Notes under the pieces: generated by a model
The model's input: the letters and a program-made list of their open reading frames with translations, nothing else
What the model was told of the DNA's origin: nothing
Databases searched by the model: none
Assembly: GCA_041687755.1 (NCBI GenBank)
Contig: JBDNJM010000027.1
Location: 1 to 36,702, forward strand
DNA from: JBDNJM01 sp041687755
GTDB lineage: Bacteria > Planctomycetota > UBA1135 > GCA-002686595
Direction: 5' to 3'
DNA length: 36,702 nt
Position numbers and translations under genes: made by a program
Shown here: positions 8,957 through 16,151 of the stretch, in pieces
Position numbering within the stretch: position 1 is the first letter of the stretch
How the letters are laid out: the number at the start of each line of letters is the position of its first letter

Positions 8957-9751
8957 ATGAGCGAAGCAACCCCGAACGGTGACGGCAGCGGTGCCACCCC
9001 CAGCCCCGGTCCCGCCGGCAAGCGCGCCCTCGTCGTCGGCGCGAGCGACGGCATCGGAGCGGCACTGGTGCGCCAGCTGATGTCCGAGGGCTTCACGGTC
9101 TGCGCGCTCGCCCGCCGCGAGGAAAAACTCGCCGAGCTGCAGCAGGCCTGCGCCGGGATGCCGGGGCAGCTGACCGTGCGCGTCCACGACGTCGTGAACA
9201 CCGCTGAGATCCCCGATCTGTTCGAGGAACTGGTCGCCGGCATGGGAGGGCTCGACCTCTATCTCTACGCAGCAGGCGTCATGCCCGAGATCGAAGAGAA
9301 CGAATACCCGACCGACAAGGACCTGCACATGCTGGCGGTCAACACGGGCGGCTGCATCGCCTGGACCAACCCGACGGCGACGCTGATGCGCACCCAGAAG
9401 TCGGGCACGATCGTCGGGATCTCTTCGATCGCGGGCGACCGCGGGCGCAAGGGCAACCCCGTCTACTGCACGAGCAAGGCGGCGATGGACACCTACCTCG
9501 AGGCCCTGCGCAACCGCCTGGCCGCCGACGGCGTGCACGTCTGCACGATCAAGCCGGGCTTTGTGGCGACCCGCATGACCGAGGGCATGGACGGCCTGTT
9601 CTGGGTCGCGAGCCCGGAGGAGGCCGCCACGAAGATCCTCAAGGCCGCGCGCGGCAGGGCCAACACACGCTACGTGAAGCGTCGCTGGTGGCTGGTCGGG
9701 GCGATCGTGAAGCGCATCCCGTCGTTCATTTTCAGGCACCTGAACATTTGA
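8957..9751 (+). CDS. SDR oxidoreductase, DprE2-like
   Basis: A 264-residue short-chain dehydrogenase. It has the NAD(P)-binding GASDGIG at residues 28-34, AAG in the place of the usual NAG, and a Ser-Tyr-Lys catalytic set (GISSIAG, then VYCTSK). Beyond the general fold, GDRGRKGN-VYCTSK and the C-terminal IVKRIPSFIFRHLNI closely resemble, from memory, mycobacterial DprE2 (a similar AGERVRR-VYGSTK stretch and a tail like RHIPRSIFRKLPI). DprE2 reduces decaprenyl-phospho-2-keto-erythro-pentose in arabinan precursor synthesis. A DprE1-like FAD oxidase lies downstream at 10758, separated by an IS remnant. The start is the ATG at 8957; upstream codons in the same frame are antisense to the ASPIC gene. 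The polyprenyl-phosphate sugar role is inferred. Confidence 0.88.
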   Translation: MSEATPNGDGSGATPSPGPAGKRALVVGASDGIGAALVRQLMSEGFTVCALARREEKLAELQQACAGMPGQLTVRVHDVVNTAEIPDLFEELVAGMGGLDLYLYAAGVMPEIEENEYPTDKDLHMLAVNTGGCIAWTNPTATLMRTQKSGTIVGISSIAGDRGRKGNPVYCTSKAAMDTYLEALRNRLAADGVHVCTIKPGFVATRMTEGMDGLFWVASPEEAATKILKAARGRANTRYVKRRWWLVGAIVKRIPSFIFRHLNI

Positions 9752-9753
9752 GA

Positions 9754-9773
9754 GCCTCGTCTTGGGACGGGGC
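9754..9773 (+). terminator. Hairpin terminator after the SDR gene
   Basis: GCCTCGTC and GACGGGGC form an 8-bp stem (one G-T pair) with loop TTGG, starting 3 nt after the SDR stop. Only a weak pyrimidine tract follows. Confidence 0.5.
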
Positions 9774-10135
9774 GAGCCTTCTACAGACGTGCACAGCAAG
9801 CCCTGTATCGCGCCTGGCGGGGTGAAAGGCCTTCCTGGGTCCTAGGCGCAGTCACGGCCAGCGGACCGCATCCTGCGGGAGTCACTTCAACCCTCGCAAT
9901 AGAGGCCAGCCTTGACCCGTCCTGACGCTGCAATGTCCCCTCGCGCCTTCGGATTGGATCTTGGACCGCGCTCGAGCGCCAAATGCATTGAGGAAGCCAC
10001 TGGAGAACGCAAGGAGCGGGGCACTCTACAAACGCGCAAACCCAAACTGCGTGCCTTGCTTCACATCAGATCTTTCCTCGCGAGTCGTGATCGGGGCCAG
10101 CGCCCCTGGCATGACCCCGAAACCGAGTCCTGTCG
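9774..10135. other. Intergenic stretch without a recognisable gene
   Basis: About 360 bp between the SDR terminator and the transposase remnant. Composition around 9950-10080 looks less GC-rich than the surrounding genes, suggesting decayed or transferred DNA. Open frames here (for example 9912-10271 on the plus strand) have no coherent protein pattern and run into the antisense of the transposase. No tRNA or promoter was recognised. Confidence 0.5.
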
Positions 10136-10737
10136 CTATGCGAGTCGGTTGAGGCTCCGGGTTGTGGCGATGGAGGCAGAGCGGAGGTTTGCCGAGGTGT
10201 GGGCCTGGAGGCGGAGCGAAGCGGAGCCGGAGGGCCCACACCTCGCCGCGAAACCGGAGGGGGTCAGGTAGTCGATCCCGCTGTGCGGTCGGAGCTCGTT
10301 GTAGTCGTGGCGCCAGCGGCGGAGCATGTACCGGGTCTCTTGGACGCCGACAAAGACCTCTCCGTTCAGGAGCTCGTTGCGAAGCCGGCTGTTGAAGGAC
10401 TAGATGTAGCCGTTCTCCCAGGGAGAGCCAGGCTGGATGAAGAGGGTCATGCTGCCGATCCTGGCGAGCCAGGACTGCACGGCCGCCGCGACAAACTCAG
10501 GGCCGTTGTCGGAGCGGACGTAGGCGGGGACGCCTCGCTCGGCCATCACCGAGGCCAGTGCCTCGATGACGTCCCTGCTTCGGATCGACCTGGCCGCGTC
10601 GAGATAGAGGGACTCACGCGTGCACTCGTCCACGATCGCCAGGATTTTCACCTGGCGCCCGTCTTCGGTGCGCTCGAAGGTGAAGTCGTAGGACCAGACG
10701 TGGTTCATAGACTCAAGGGGACGGCGCTTCAGGACCG
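10136..10737 (-). pseudogene. IS3-family transposase (rve core), truncated with amber at the catalytic Glu
   Basis: The frame reads NHVWSYDF (first catalytic Asp), LAIVDECTRE, VRSDNGPEF (second Asp) and SPWENGYI, then TAG at 10400-10402, then continues in the same frame as SFNSRLRNELLNGEVF, YNELRPHSGIDYLTP and a low-complexity tail ending at 10136. IS3 transposases have a DD(35)E triad, and counting 35 residues after the second Asp lands exactly on the stop codon. GAG to TAG is therefore the simplest change, and it removes the catalytic Glu. The 5' end, including the helix-turn-helix part, is missing next to the FAD oxidase start. The element cannot transpose by itself. Confidence 0.85.
10194..10244. 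repeat. Hairpin inside the transposase 3' end
   Basis: GAGGTGTGGGCC (10194-10205) and GGCCCACACCTC (10233-10244) are perfect 12-bp inverted arms around a 27-nt loop that itself contains GCGGAGCGAAGCGGAGC. The arms encode part of the low-complexity transposase tail. It may be a family-specific subterminal structure or a transcription block. Confidence 0.6.
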
Positions 10738-10757
10738 ATAGGGGGCATACTGACCCC

Positions 10758-12194
10758 ATGGATAGCCTGGCCGAGACCCCCAGCGCGCCCAAGCGCAGCT
10801 TCGAGCAAGTCTGGGGCTGGGGCGGAGCCGTTGCGGCCCCCAGCCGGGTGCTGCGGCCGACTGATATCGAGGGGCTGCGCAAGGTGCTGGCCGACTGCCG
10901 GCGCGACGGGGTCTCGCTGGGCCTGCGCGGCGGCGGCAACAGCTACGGCGACGCGAGCGTCAACGCCGAGGGCCGCGTGCTCGATATCGGGCGCATGGGC
11001 CAGATCCTCGACTTTGATTCGGAGAGCGGCGTGGCCGAGCTCGAGCCGGGCGTGACCATCAGCGACCTGTGGCGCCATCTGGTCCCGCGCGGGCACTGGC
11101 CCAAGGTCGTCTCCGGCACGATGTTCCCGACCGTCGCGGGTGCCGCGGCGATGAACATCCACGGCAAGAACAACTTCAAGGTAGGCACCTTCGGCGAGGC
11201 CGTGCAGGAATTCGACCTGATGCTGCCCAACGGTGAGGTCGTGACCGCGAGTCCGACGCTCGAGCCGGACCTGTACCACGCTGCGATCGGGGGTTTTGGG
11301 ATGCTGGGCATCTTCACCCGCATGCGGCTGGCCTCGACCAAGGTGCACTCGGGCAACCTCGAGGTGCGTGCGCACACCAGCGCCAACCTGGCCGAGATGA
11401 TGGCCACCTTCGAGGAGCGTCGCGAGGCCGCGGACTATCTTGTCGGCTGGGTGGACTGCTTCGGGAAGGGCTCCGGATCGGGTCGCGGGCTGATACACGA
11501 GGCGCGCTACCTGAATCCGGGCGAGGACTCCGATGTGGAGCGCACCCTGACCGTGGAACATCAGGAGCTGCCGCCGAACATCATGGGCGTGTTCCCGAAG
11601 TCGCAGATGTGGCGCTTCCTGCGGCCGATCTGCAACGACCTCGGCATGCCCCGCCTGAACGCGCTCAAGCACCAGATGGGCCGTCGCGAAGCCCGCCACG
11701 CTCCGACGCGCCAGGCCCACGCCGCATTCGCATTCCTGCTCGACTACGTGCCCGGCTGGAAGCGTGCCTACGGCCCCGGGGGCCTGATCCAGTACCAGTC
11801 GTTCCTGCCCAAGGAAACGGCCCACGACGTCTACACCGAGCTGCTCGAGCGCAACCGCAAGCGCGGCATCGTGCCCTACCTGGGCGTGTTCAAGCGCCAC
11901 CGGCCGGATCCGTTCCTGCTGACCCACGCCGTGGACGGTTGGAGCTTCGCGATGGACTTCCGCGTCACCGCGTCGAAACGCCAGGCGCTCTGGGAGCACT
12001 GCGCCGAGCTGACCGAGATCGTGCTCGCCGGTGGGGGACGCTTCTACTTTGCCAAGGACCTCGTGCTGGGGACCGGGGCGGTGGAACGCATGTACCCGGA
12101 AGGCCACCTCGAGCGCTTCCTAGAGCTGAAGCGCCGGGTCGATCCAGAAGGCCTGCTGCAGACCAATCTCTGGCGGCGCCTGTTCGGAAGCTGA
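10758..12194 (+). CDS. FAD-linked oxidase, DprE1-like
   Basis: A 478-residue FAD-binding-4/VAO-type oxidase. The pyrophosphate-binding segment is LRGGGNSYGDAS (57-67 region). AMNIHGKNNFKVGTFGEAV (131-149) matches the IHGKN covalent/FAD region of DprE1, and YFAKDLVLG places Lys433 at the DprE1 Lys418 position. GWSFAMDF (394-401) aligns with GWNICVDF of Mycobacterium tuberculosis DprE1, so Ala398 replaces Cys387, the residue trapped by benzothiazinones. DprE1 oxidises decaprenyl-phospho-ribose before DprE2 reduction. A DprE2-like SDR lies upstream on the same strand, beyond an IS remnant. Alignment was from memory of family sequences. The ATG is 11 bp from the possible IS boundary, so the promoter may have been altered. 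Confidence 0.88.
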   Translation: MDSLAETPSAPKRSFEQVWGWGGAVAAPSRVLRPTDIEGLRKVLADCRRDGVSLGLRGGGNSYGDASVNAEGRVLDIGRMGQILDFDSESGVAELEPGVTISDLWRHLVPRGHWPKVVSGTMFPTVAGAAAMNIHGKNNFKVGTFGEAVQEFDLMLPNGEVVTASPTLEPDLYHAAIGGFGMLGIFTRMRLASTKVHSGNLEVRAHTSANLAEMMATFEERREAADYLVGWVDCFGKGSGSGRGLIHEARYLNPGEDSDVERTLTVEHQELPPNIMGVFPKSQMWRFLRPICNDLGMPRLNALKHQMGRREARHAPTRQAHAAFAFLLDYVPGWKRAYGPGGLIQYQSFLPKETAHDVYTELLERNRKRGIVPYLGVFKRHRPDPFLLTHAVDGWSFAMDFRVTASKRQALWEHCAELTEIVLAGGGRFYFAKDLVLGTGAVERMYPEGHLERFLELKRRVDPEGLLQTNLWRRLFGS

Positions 12195-12320
12195 GGCTCT
12201 CCGGCGCGGGGTTGCCCAGAGGGGGCCGGTCCTCACGTCTTAGGGCCCCGCCTCCAGCGGGTGGAGGACGCCCCCTGGAGGCGCGCAGAACGCGGAGCCT
12301 TGAGGATCTCGGTCTGCCGG

Positions 12321-12357
12321 ACGGGCCCCGGGCTTTCGCCGGGGCGGGGCGGCCCGT
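12321..12357. terminator. Nested GC-rich hairpin between oxidase and Clp-N gene
   Basis: ACGGGCC and GGCCCGT form outer 7-bp arms, with an inner CCCGG/CCGGG pairing around CTTTCG. It lies 127 bp past the oxidase stop and 125 bp before the Clp-N start, and may terminate transcription or act as a leader structure. No U-tract follows. Confidence 0.4.
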
Positions 12358-12481
12358 AGTCTCTGGCGCCCCAACCGGCTCTGACGGGCCGTGATTTATC
12401 GCCCCGCCGGTCCCGTCCCCGGCCCGCCCACCGAGTCGCCACGTGCGCGACCGGCCCCTTCCGACCGACCGTCCCGCAGCC

Positions 12482-13360
12482 ATGACCGACGCACCCAAGC
12501 CCCAAGACCCGGGCGCGCCCGCTGGAGCCCAGCAGCGCAACCTGTTCGATCTGTTCGACGACCACGCCAAGCGCACGATCCACGTCGCGCGCGACGAGGT
12601 GGCTCGCACGAAGCAGGCCGCGATCGGCGCCGAGCACCTCCTGGGCGGATTGCTGCTCCAGGAGCCCTGCGTGGCCCACGAGATCCTGGAGGCCGCCGGG
12701 CTGAAGCCCGCCGATCTGGCCGAGACCCTGGCCGGCATGCAGACGCCGGGCGAGGTCGCCGAGACGCCGACCCAGCTCCCGTTCACTCAAGACGGCCAAC
12801 AGGCGCTCCAGATCGTGGTCCAGGCGGCCGGTCAGATGGCGCACCGCACGATCGGCACCGAGCACCTGTTGCTGGGGCTGCTCCAGGATCCGAATGGGCC
12901 GCTCGCGAAGCTGCTGGCCGAGACGAAGGTCACCCGCGAGGTGCTGGGTGGGCCGCTGATGAAGCACATGCAGACGCTGCCTGTCGACGAGCAGATGCGG
13001 GCCCAGGCCCAGACTGCCGCCGAGGCTCAGGCGCGTGCCCAGGCCGCCCAAGGCCAGGGACAAGTCGGTGGCGCGGCAGGTCGCAACTACACCGAGTCGG
13101 CCAAGCGCGTGGTCGCCGACGCCGAGCGCTCGGCCCGCGAGCTTAAGCACGGACAGGTCGGCACCGTGCACCTGGCGCTGGCGCTGCTTCAGGACCAGGA
13201 TCGGCTGCTCCCGAACCTCCTGGTCGCCTGTGGTGTGCGTCCCGAGGAGGTGCGCTCTGAGCTGCTCCGGCAGCTGCGCGTGGAGACCCCGAAGGCCGAC
13301 CAGGCCGACCAGGCCGACCAGGCCGACCAGGCCGAGAAGGCCGAGAAGGCTGACGCCTGA
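12482..13360 (+). CDS. Stand-alone Clp N-domain protein with three Clp repeats
   Basis: A 292-residue cytoplasmic protein made of Clp repeat (ClpA/B/C N-domain) motifs without any AAA+ ATPase. Repeat 1 covers about 25-85 (AKRTIHVARDEV, IGAEHLLGGLL), repeat 2 about 100-165 (GQQALQIVVQAA, IGTEHLLLGLLQD), and repeat 3 about 203-265 (AKRVVADAERSA, GTVHLALALLQD). An Ala/Gln-rich linker (170-198) separates repeats 2 and 3. The protein ends in Ala-Asp-Gln repeats. Normal Clp N-domains have two repeats, so the third half is unusual. It may act as an adaptor or decoy for Clp substrate recognition, which is inference. ATG at 12482 is chosen over an upstream GTG-type frame because conserved sequence starts near residue 20. 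Confidence 0.88.
   Translation: MTDAPKPQDPGAPAGAQQRNLFDLFDDHAKRTIHVARDEVARTKQAAIGAEHLLGGLLLQEPCVAHEILEAAGLKPADLAETLAGMQTPGEVAETPTQLPFTQDGQQALQIVVQAAGQMAHRTIGTEHLLLGLLQDPNGPLAKLLAETKVTREVLGGPLMKHMQTLPVDEQMRAQAQTAAEAQARAQAAQGQGQVGGAAGRNYTESAKRVVADAERSARELKHGQVGTVHLALALLQDQDRLLPNLLVACGVRPEEVRSELLRQLRVETPKADQADQADQADQAEKAEKADA
13295..13330 (+). repeat. Four 9-bp repeats encoding (Ala-Asp-Gln)4
   Basis: GCCGACCAG occurs four times in a row in frame, followed by two GCCGAGAAG units. It encodes the charged tail of the Clp N-domain protein. Identical codons in every copy suggest recent slippage. Confidence 0.85.
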
Positions 13361-13377
13361 GAGGCTGTGTGGAAATG

Positions 13378-13605
13378 GCGCTGCCCGGCCGAAGTGCCTC
13401 TCAGTTGCCTGCTGGCCCAGCGGCTGACGCCGCTGCGGTGTCCTCTGGCCCAGCGGCTGACGCCGCTGCGGTGTCCTCTGGCCCAGCGGCTGACGCCGCT
13501 GCAGTGTCCTCTGGCCCAGCCGGCTGACGCCGCTGCAGTGTCCTCTGGCCCAGCGGCTGACGGCGCTGCGGTGCCCTCTGGCCCAGCGGCTGACGCCGCT
13601 GCGGT
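13378..13605 (+). repeat. Dispersed repeat head plus six tandem 33-bp hairpin units
   Basis: Seventeen nt after the Clp-N stop begins a head segment containing GAAGTGCCTCTCAG (13391-13404). It is followed by six near-identical units starting at 13412, 13445, 13478, 13511, 13545 and 13578. Each unit contains CAGCGGC-TGAC-GCCGCTG, a 7-bp stem with a 4-nt loop; unit 4 has one extra C and unit 5 one changed base. There are no spacers. A single-unit relative, including the head, lies at 20610-20667. Likely a structured 3'-UTR or terminator-like repeat; function unknown. Confidence 0.85.
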
Positions 13606-13615
13606 CAAGACCTGG

Positions 13616-13791
13616 CCTGCCTCCGTGTTGTTTTGGCCCCCGCGGACCGACCTGCAAGTCCGAGCGCAGGAGGGACTTCGTGGTGGAGGGCCGGCCGCCC
13701 GCGTTGGGCGGCCGACCGTCGCCCGCTCGGAACCCTATGCCAAAAAAAGCTCTGGGGCCGCTGGGCGGGACCAGAACAACACGGAGGCAGG
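13616..13791. repeat. 176-bp inverted-repeat element (MITE-like or structured RNA)
   Basis: A 25-bp left arm (13616-13640, beginning CCTGCCTCCGTGTTGTT) is the reverse complement of 13767-13791 with two mismatches. Inside are a further perfect hairpin, GGCCGCCC and GGGCGGCC around GCGTT (13693-13713), and AAGTCC/GGACTT arms nearby. No open frame of interest lies between the arms. It could be a non-autonomous mobile element or a large structured transcript. No clear target-site duplication was identified. Confidence 0.6.
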
Positions 13792-14289
13792 GCAGTTCAC
13801 TGCAGTCACGACGCGTGAACGGATCGTGCCAGGGGCAAGGACTCACACTCCGTCAACGTTCTGCGAGGATGTCGCGCAGCCTGCGCGAAGTTCCTCGCCG
13901 GAGCCTTTCAGTCGCTCGGAGGTCGTGGAGCGCGAGCCCGCCCGGGTGCGGGCGGCTGGGTTCTCGGTCTGGCGAACTCGGTCTCGCCGACAAGCCTGCT
14001 CGACCACGGGCTTTGAACTCCGGCGGTCCAGGCCAGCTCCAGAGCCATCCCCAGCGGGGCACCGCGCCGGCTGGTCACGAGCAGGCCGGTTCGAATGGGT
14101 CGTTCGGCCGCGTGCGCAAAAGCCGCCGGACCCACAGAATCGTCGCTTCTTACCTGAGCCCTCACCCGACCGGACCAAGGGTCTGCAGCGGGCCCCGAGA
14201 CCGACGGATCCCATCCGGACCGAAGTCTAGTCGCTCCGACTTCTCATCCGCCCCTGCGGGACCGCAAGATCCGGCGTAGCCTTGGTATT
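13792..14289. other. Intergenic stretch without a recognisable gene
   Basis: About 500 bp between the inverted-repeat element and the SGNH gene leader. Plus-strand frames here (for example 13680-14279) are Arg/Ser/Gly-rich and look like translated noise. A short inverted pair GTTCAC/GTGAAC lies at 13795-13820. GGTTCGAAT at 14088 resembles a tRNA T-loop, but its flanks do not pair. Confidence 0.5.
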
Positions 14290-14305
14290 GAGGCTTCCTA
14301 GCCTC
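14290..14305 (+). terminator. Small hairpin before the SGNH gene
   Basis: GAGGCT and AGCCTC pair perfectly around TCCT and are followed by GCTTT, 34 bp upstream of the SGNH start. It resembles a weak terminator for upstream transcription or a leader hairpin. Confidence 0.4.
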
Positions 14306-14339
14306 GCTTTCACCGTCCGTTCCGGACGTCCGAGCTCTC

Positions 14340-15197
14340 ATGCAATCCAGAGCTTTCCTAATCGCCTTCGCCGGGTCGGCCCTGATGGGATCTTTCGCCC
14401 AAGCGCAGTCCGTCACCGGCTCCTCGATCACGCGGGCCGGCGTCGTGCTGCCCGGCGGTTCGAACGGGCTTCCGCGGCTGATGCCCCTCGGGGATTCGAT
14501 GACGGAGGGCATCGGCGCGTTCGCGGGGTACCGCAAGCGCCTGTGGGAGCAGCTCGTGCTCTGGGGCACGCCCTGGGACTTCGTGGGCTCGAAGCAGGTC
14601 AACTCGCAGCCGTCCGGAATGGACCCCGATCAAGAGGGCCACGGTGGCTACCGCGTGTCCGACCTGATCGGCACCGGTCTGCAGCCGGCCTATCCGGGCC
14701 AGCTCGCGTACTGGGTGGGTCAGGCCGCCCCCGAGCTGGTGCTGCTGCACGCCGGCACCAACGACATCTTCAAGGCGTTCACTTGGAGCCAGGGGATCGA
14801 CGACGTCGAGACGCTGCTGGACATCGTTTGGGGCAATGCGCCGGACTGCCACATCATCCTGGCCGAGATTATTCCGACGATGCTGCCCGGCTTCAACCTG
14901 GAGATCGAGTCGTTCAACCGGGGCCTGCGCGAGGTCGCCCGCAAGCATCTGACCCTCGGTTTACCGATCGGCTGGGTCGACATGTACAGCGGCGTGGAGG
15001 AGTTCGAGTCGGAGGACAACGTGCATCCGACCGCGAACGTCTACGCCGCTATGGCAGACGTGTGGAAGCTGGCCATCGACCGGATCGATGAGGTGGTCGT
15101 GCTGCCGCCGATGTTGGGGGAGCCGCTGACGGTCATTCAGGTCGCGAGCTCGCCCGTCGAGCCCGGCTACGAGCCGCTGCAGGCCGTCAACGGATAG
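14340..15197 (+). CDS. Secreted SGNH/GDSL hydrolase, 5' part of an interrupted gene
   Basis: A 285-residue exported esterase-type protein. A signal peptide ends AQA (cleavage after about residue 22). The SGNH blocks are complete: GDSMTEG with Ser53, HGGY with Gly102-103, HAGTND with Asn141, and DNVHPT with Asp226 and His229. Such enzymes usually deacylate polysaccharides or esters. The frame ends at TAG (15195-15197) directly after LQAVNG, in what looks like the start of a discoidin-like domain (VIQVASSPVEPGYEP, from about residue 265). The same frame stays open to 16001. The catalytic domain itself is intact, so the truncated product may still be active. Confidence 0.88.
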   Translation: MQSRAFLIAFAGSALMGSFAQAQSVTGSSITRAGVVLPGGSNGLPRLMPLGDSMTEGIGAFAGYRKRLWEQLVLWGTPWDFVGSKQVNSQPSGMDPDQEGHGGYRVSDLIGTGLQPAYPGQLAYWVGQAAPELVLLHAGTNDIFKAFTWSQGIDDVETLLDIVWGNAPDCHIILAEIIPTMLPGFNLEIESFNRGLREVARKHLTLGLPIGWVDMYSGVEEFESEDNVHPTANVYAAMADVWKLAIDRIDEVVVLPPMLGEPLTVIQVASSPVEPGYEPLQAVNG

Positions 15198-16001
15198 GAC
15201 TTCGACGACCACTTCGGCCTTGCGCTAGCGGAGAACGCCCCCGGAACGGACCAGCCGGCGAGCTGGCGCTCCGCTGACTTCGACGTCTTCTGGCTCGATC
15301 CGATGACGCCCGCGCCCGCGCCGTTCCAGGCGCCGATGCTGGAGCTGCGGTTCGAGGAAGAGTCCCACGTCAAGGCCCTGCACCTGTGGAACGGGCGCGG
15401 CTTCGAGTTCCTGACGGAGGACCTCGAGCTGGACCTGCGGGTCTACGACAGCTTCGGGTCGGTGCGCATCGAGACCGCGAACGCCGCGGGCAACTACACG
15501 GACCGCGGCGTCTTCGATCTGCGCCAGCCGCCGCGCGTGCGCAAGGCGCCCGGCGAGCTCCTGCTCGTGGACTGGGAGGGCGTGAAGGCCGTGCGCTTGA
15601 TGCCGGAAACGCTAGATTCGGCCACGATCGCGCCCGACAACGCTGCCGGCCGCGTCCGCGTGGCGATGTCCGAGGTGCGCGTGTACGGGGAGACCCCAAC
15701 CAGCCTCTCGGCCTCGCTCGTCTTGCGCGAGGGGGGCCGCGTCGGCCTCGATCTGGGCGTGGAGCGGGCAGGCTGTCGCTACATGCTCTGGATTCCCCCG
15801 GCGGTGGACACGGGCGTCGGCCGCATCCTGGGCGTGGGGTGCCTGGACGTCGCCGGCCGCGCGAACTGGGACGGCTCCGAAATGGACCCCTTCGCCCTGC
15901 ACGTCCTGAAGACCGTCGACCTCGAGTTCCTCGTGGACGACGAGCTGGGGCTGTCGGTGCACGAGGTGCCGGTTGCCGACACGAAGCTGTTCGGCCTGTA
16001 G
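15198..16001 (+). pseudogene. 3' part of the SGNH gene: discoidin-like domain and C-terminal export-type domain
   Basis: Reading on in the SGNH frame after the amber codon gives DFDDHFGLALA, ASWRSADFDVFW and VKALHLWNG, ending in SEVRVYGE. This is the pattern of an F5/8-type (discoidin, carbohydrate-binding) domain. A further domain follows (SLSASLVLREGGRVGLDLG) and ends at TAG 15999-16001. The first Met (15303) lies inside the discoidin-like domain, so independent translation would give a broken fold. The intact gene would encode about 553 residues. It is either a real nonsense mutation or a single-base sequencing error. Confidence 0.75.
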
Positions 16002-16151
16002 CGCCGGCGGCTCCAGCTCTCCCAGGAGGCTTGTTGGCCGGGCCATCGACGGGCGCGACCGCGGCTGAAACGCGGCGGTGATGCTGGTGACTTCGGCTGG
16101 GCCGCGGCGAAGCTTAGGTGCCCGCGTTGCCTCAGCGGACCCGGCAGCGCC

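Larger units (their letters stand above)
10112..10747 (-). mobile_element. IS3-family remnant with possible imperfect inverted ends
   Basis: The segment carries the C-terminal two-thirds of an IS3-type transposase. A possible inverted-repeat pair begins TGACCCC at 10112 and, on the other strand, TGCCCCC at 10747. Both continue after a short gap into a GTCCTG match. The similarity is imperfect, so the boundaries are tentative. The N-terminal transposase half and any orfA are absent, and the FAD oxidase start lies only 11 bp beyond the right boundary. Confidence 0.45.

Noticed and set aside
8812..9243. N-terminal extension of the ASPIC protein
   Set aside because: It lies antisense over the SDR gene, and the lipoprotein signal starts at 8811.
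9912..10271. 119-residue ORF upstream of the IS remnant
   Set aside because: Its second half is antisense to the transposase, and no protein pattern or ribosome-binding site is visible.
13412..13605. CRISPR array
   Set aside because: Units follow each other without spacers and no cas gene is near.
12233..13846. 537-residue minus-strand ORF
   Set aside because: It is the antisense shadow of the Clp-N gene and the repeat array and has no family pattern.
14088..14096. tRNA gene, from the GGTTCGAAT T-loop-like motif
   Set aside because: The flanking bases do not form a T-stem and no acceptor or anticodon stem is present.
13367..14230. 287-residue plus-strand ORF across the hairpin array
   Set aside because: Its start is a translated repeat and the rest is Arg/Ser/Pro noise.
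10400..15197. Two in-frame amber codons suggesting UAG recoding
   Set aside because: TAG is the natural stop of several intact genes here (EamA at 4032, the sugar transferase at 22486, OtsA at 35521, OtsB-GH15 at 32954), so the standard code applies.
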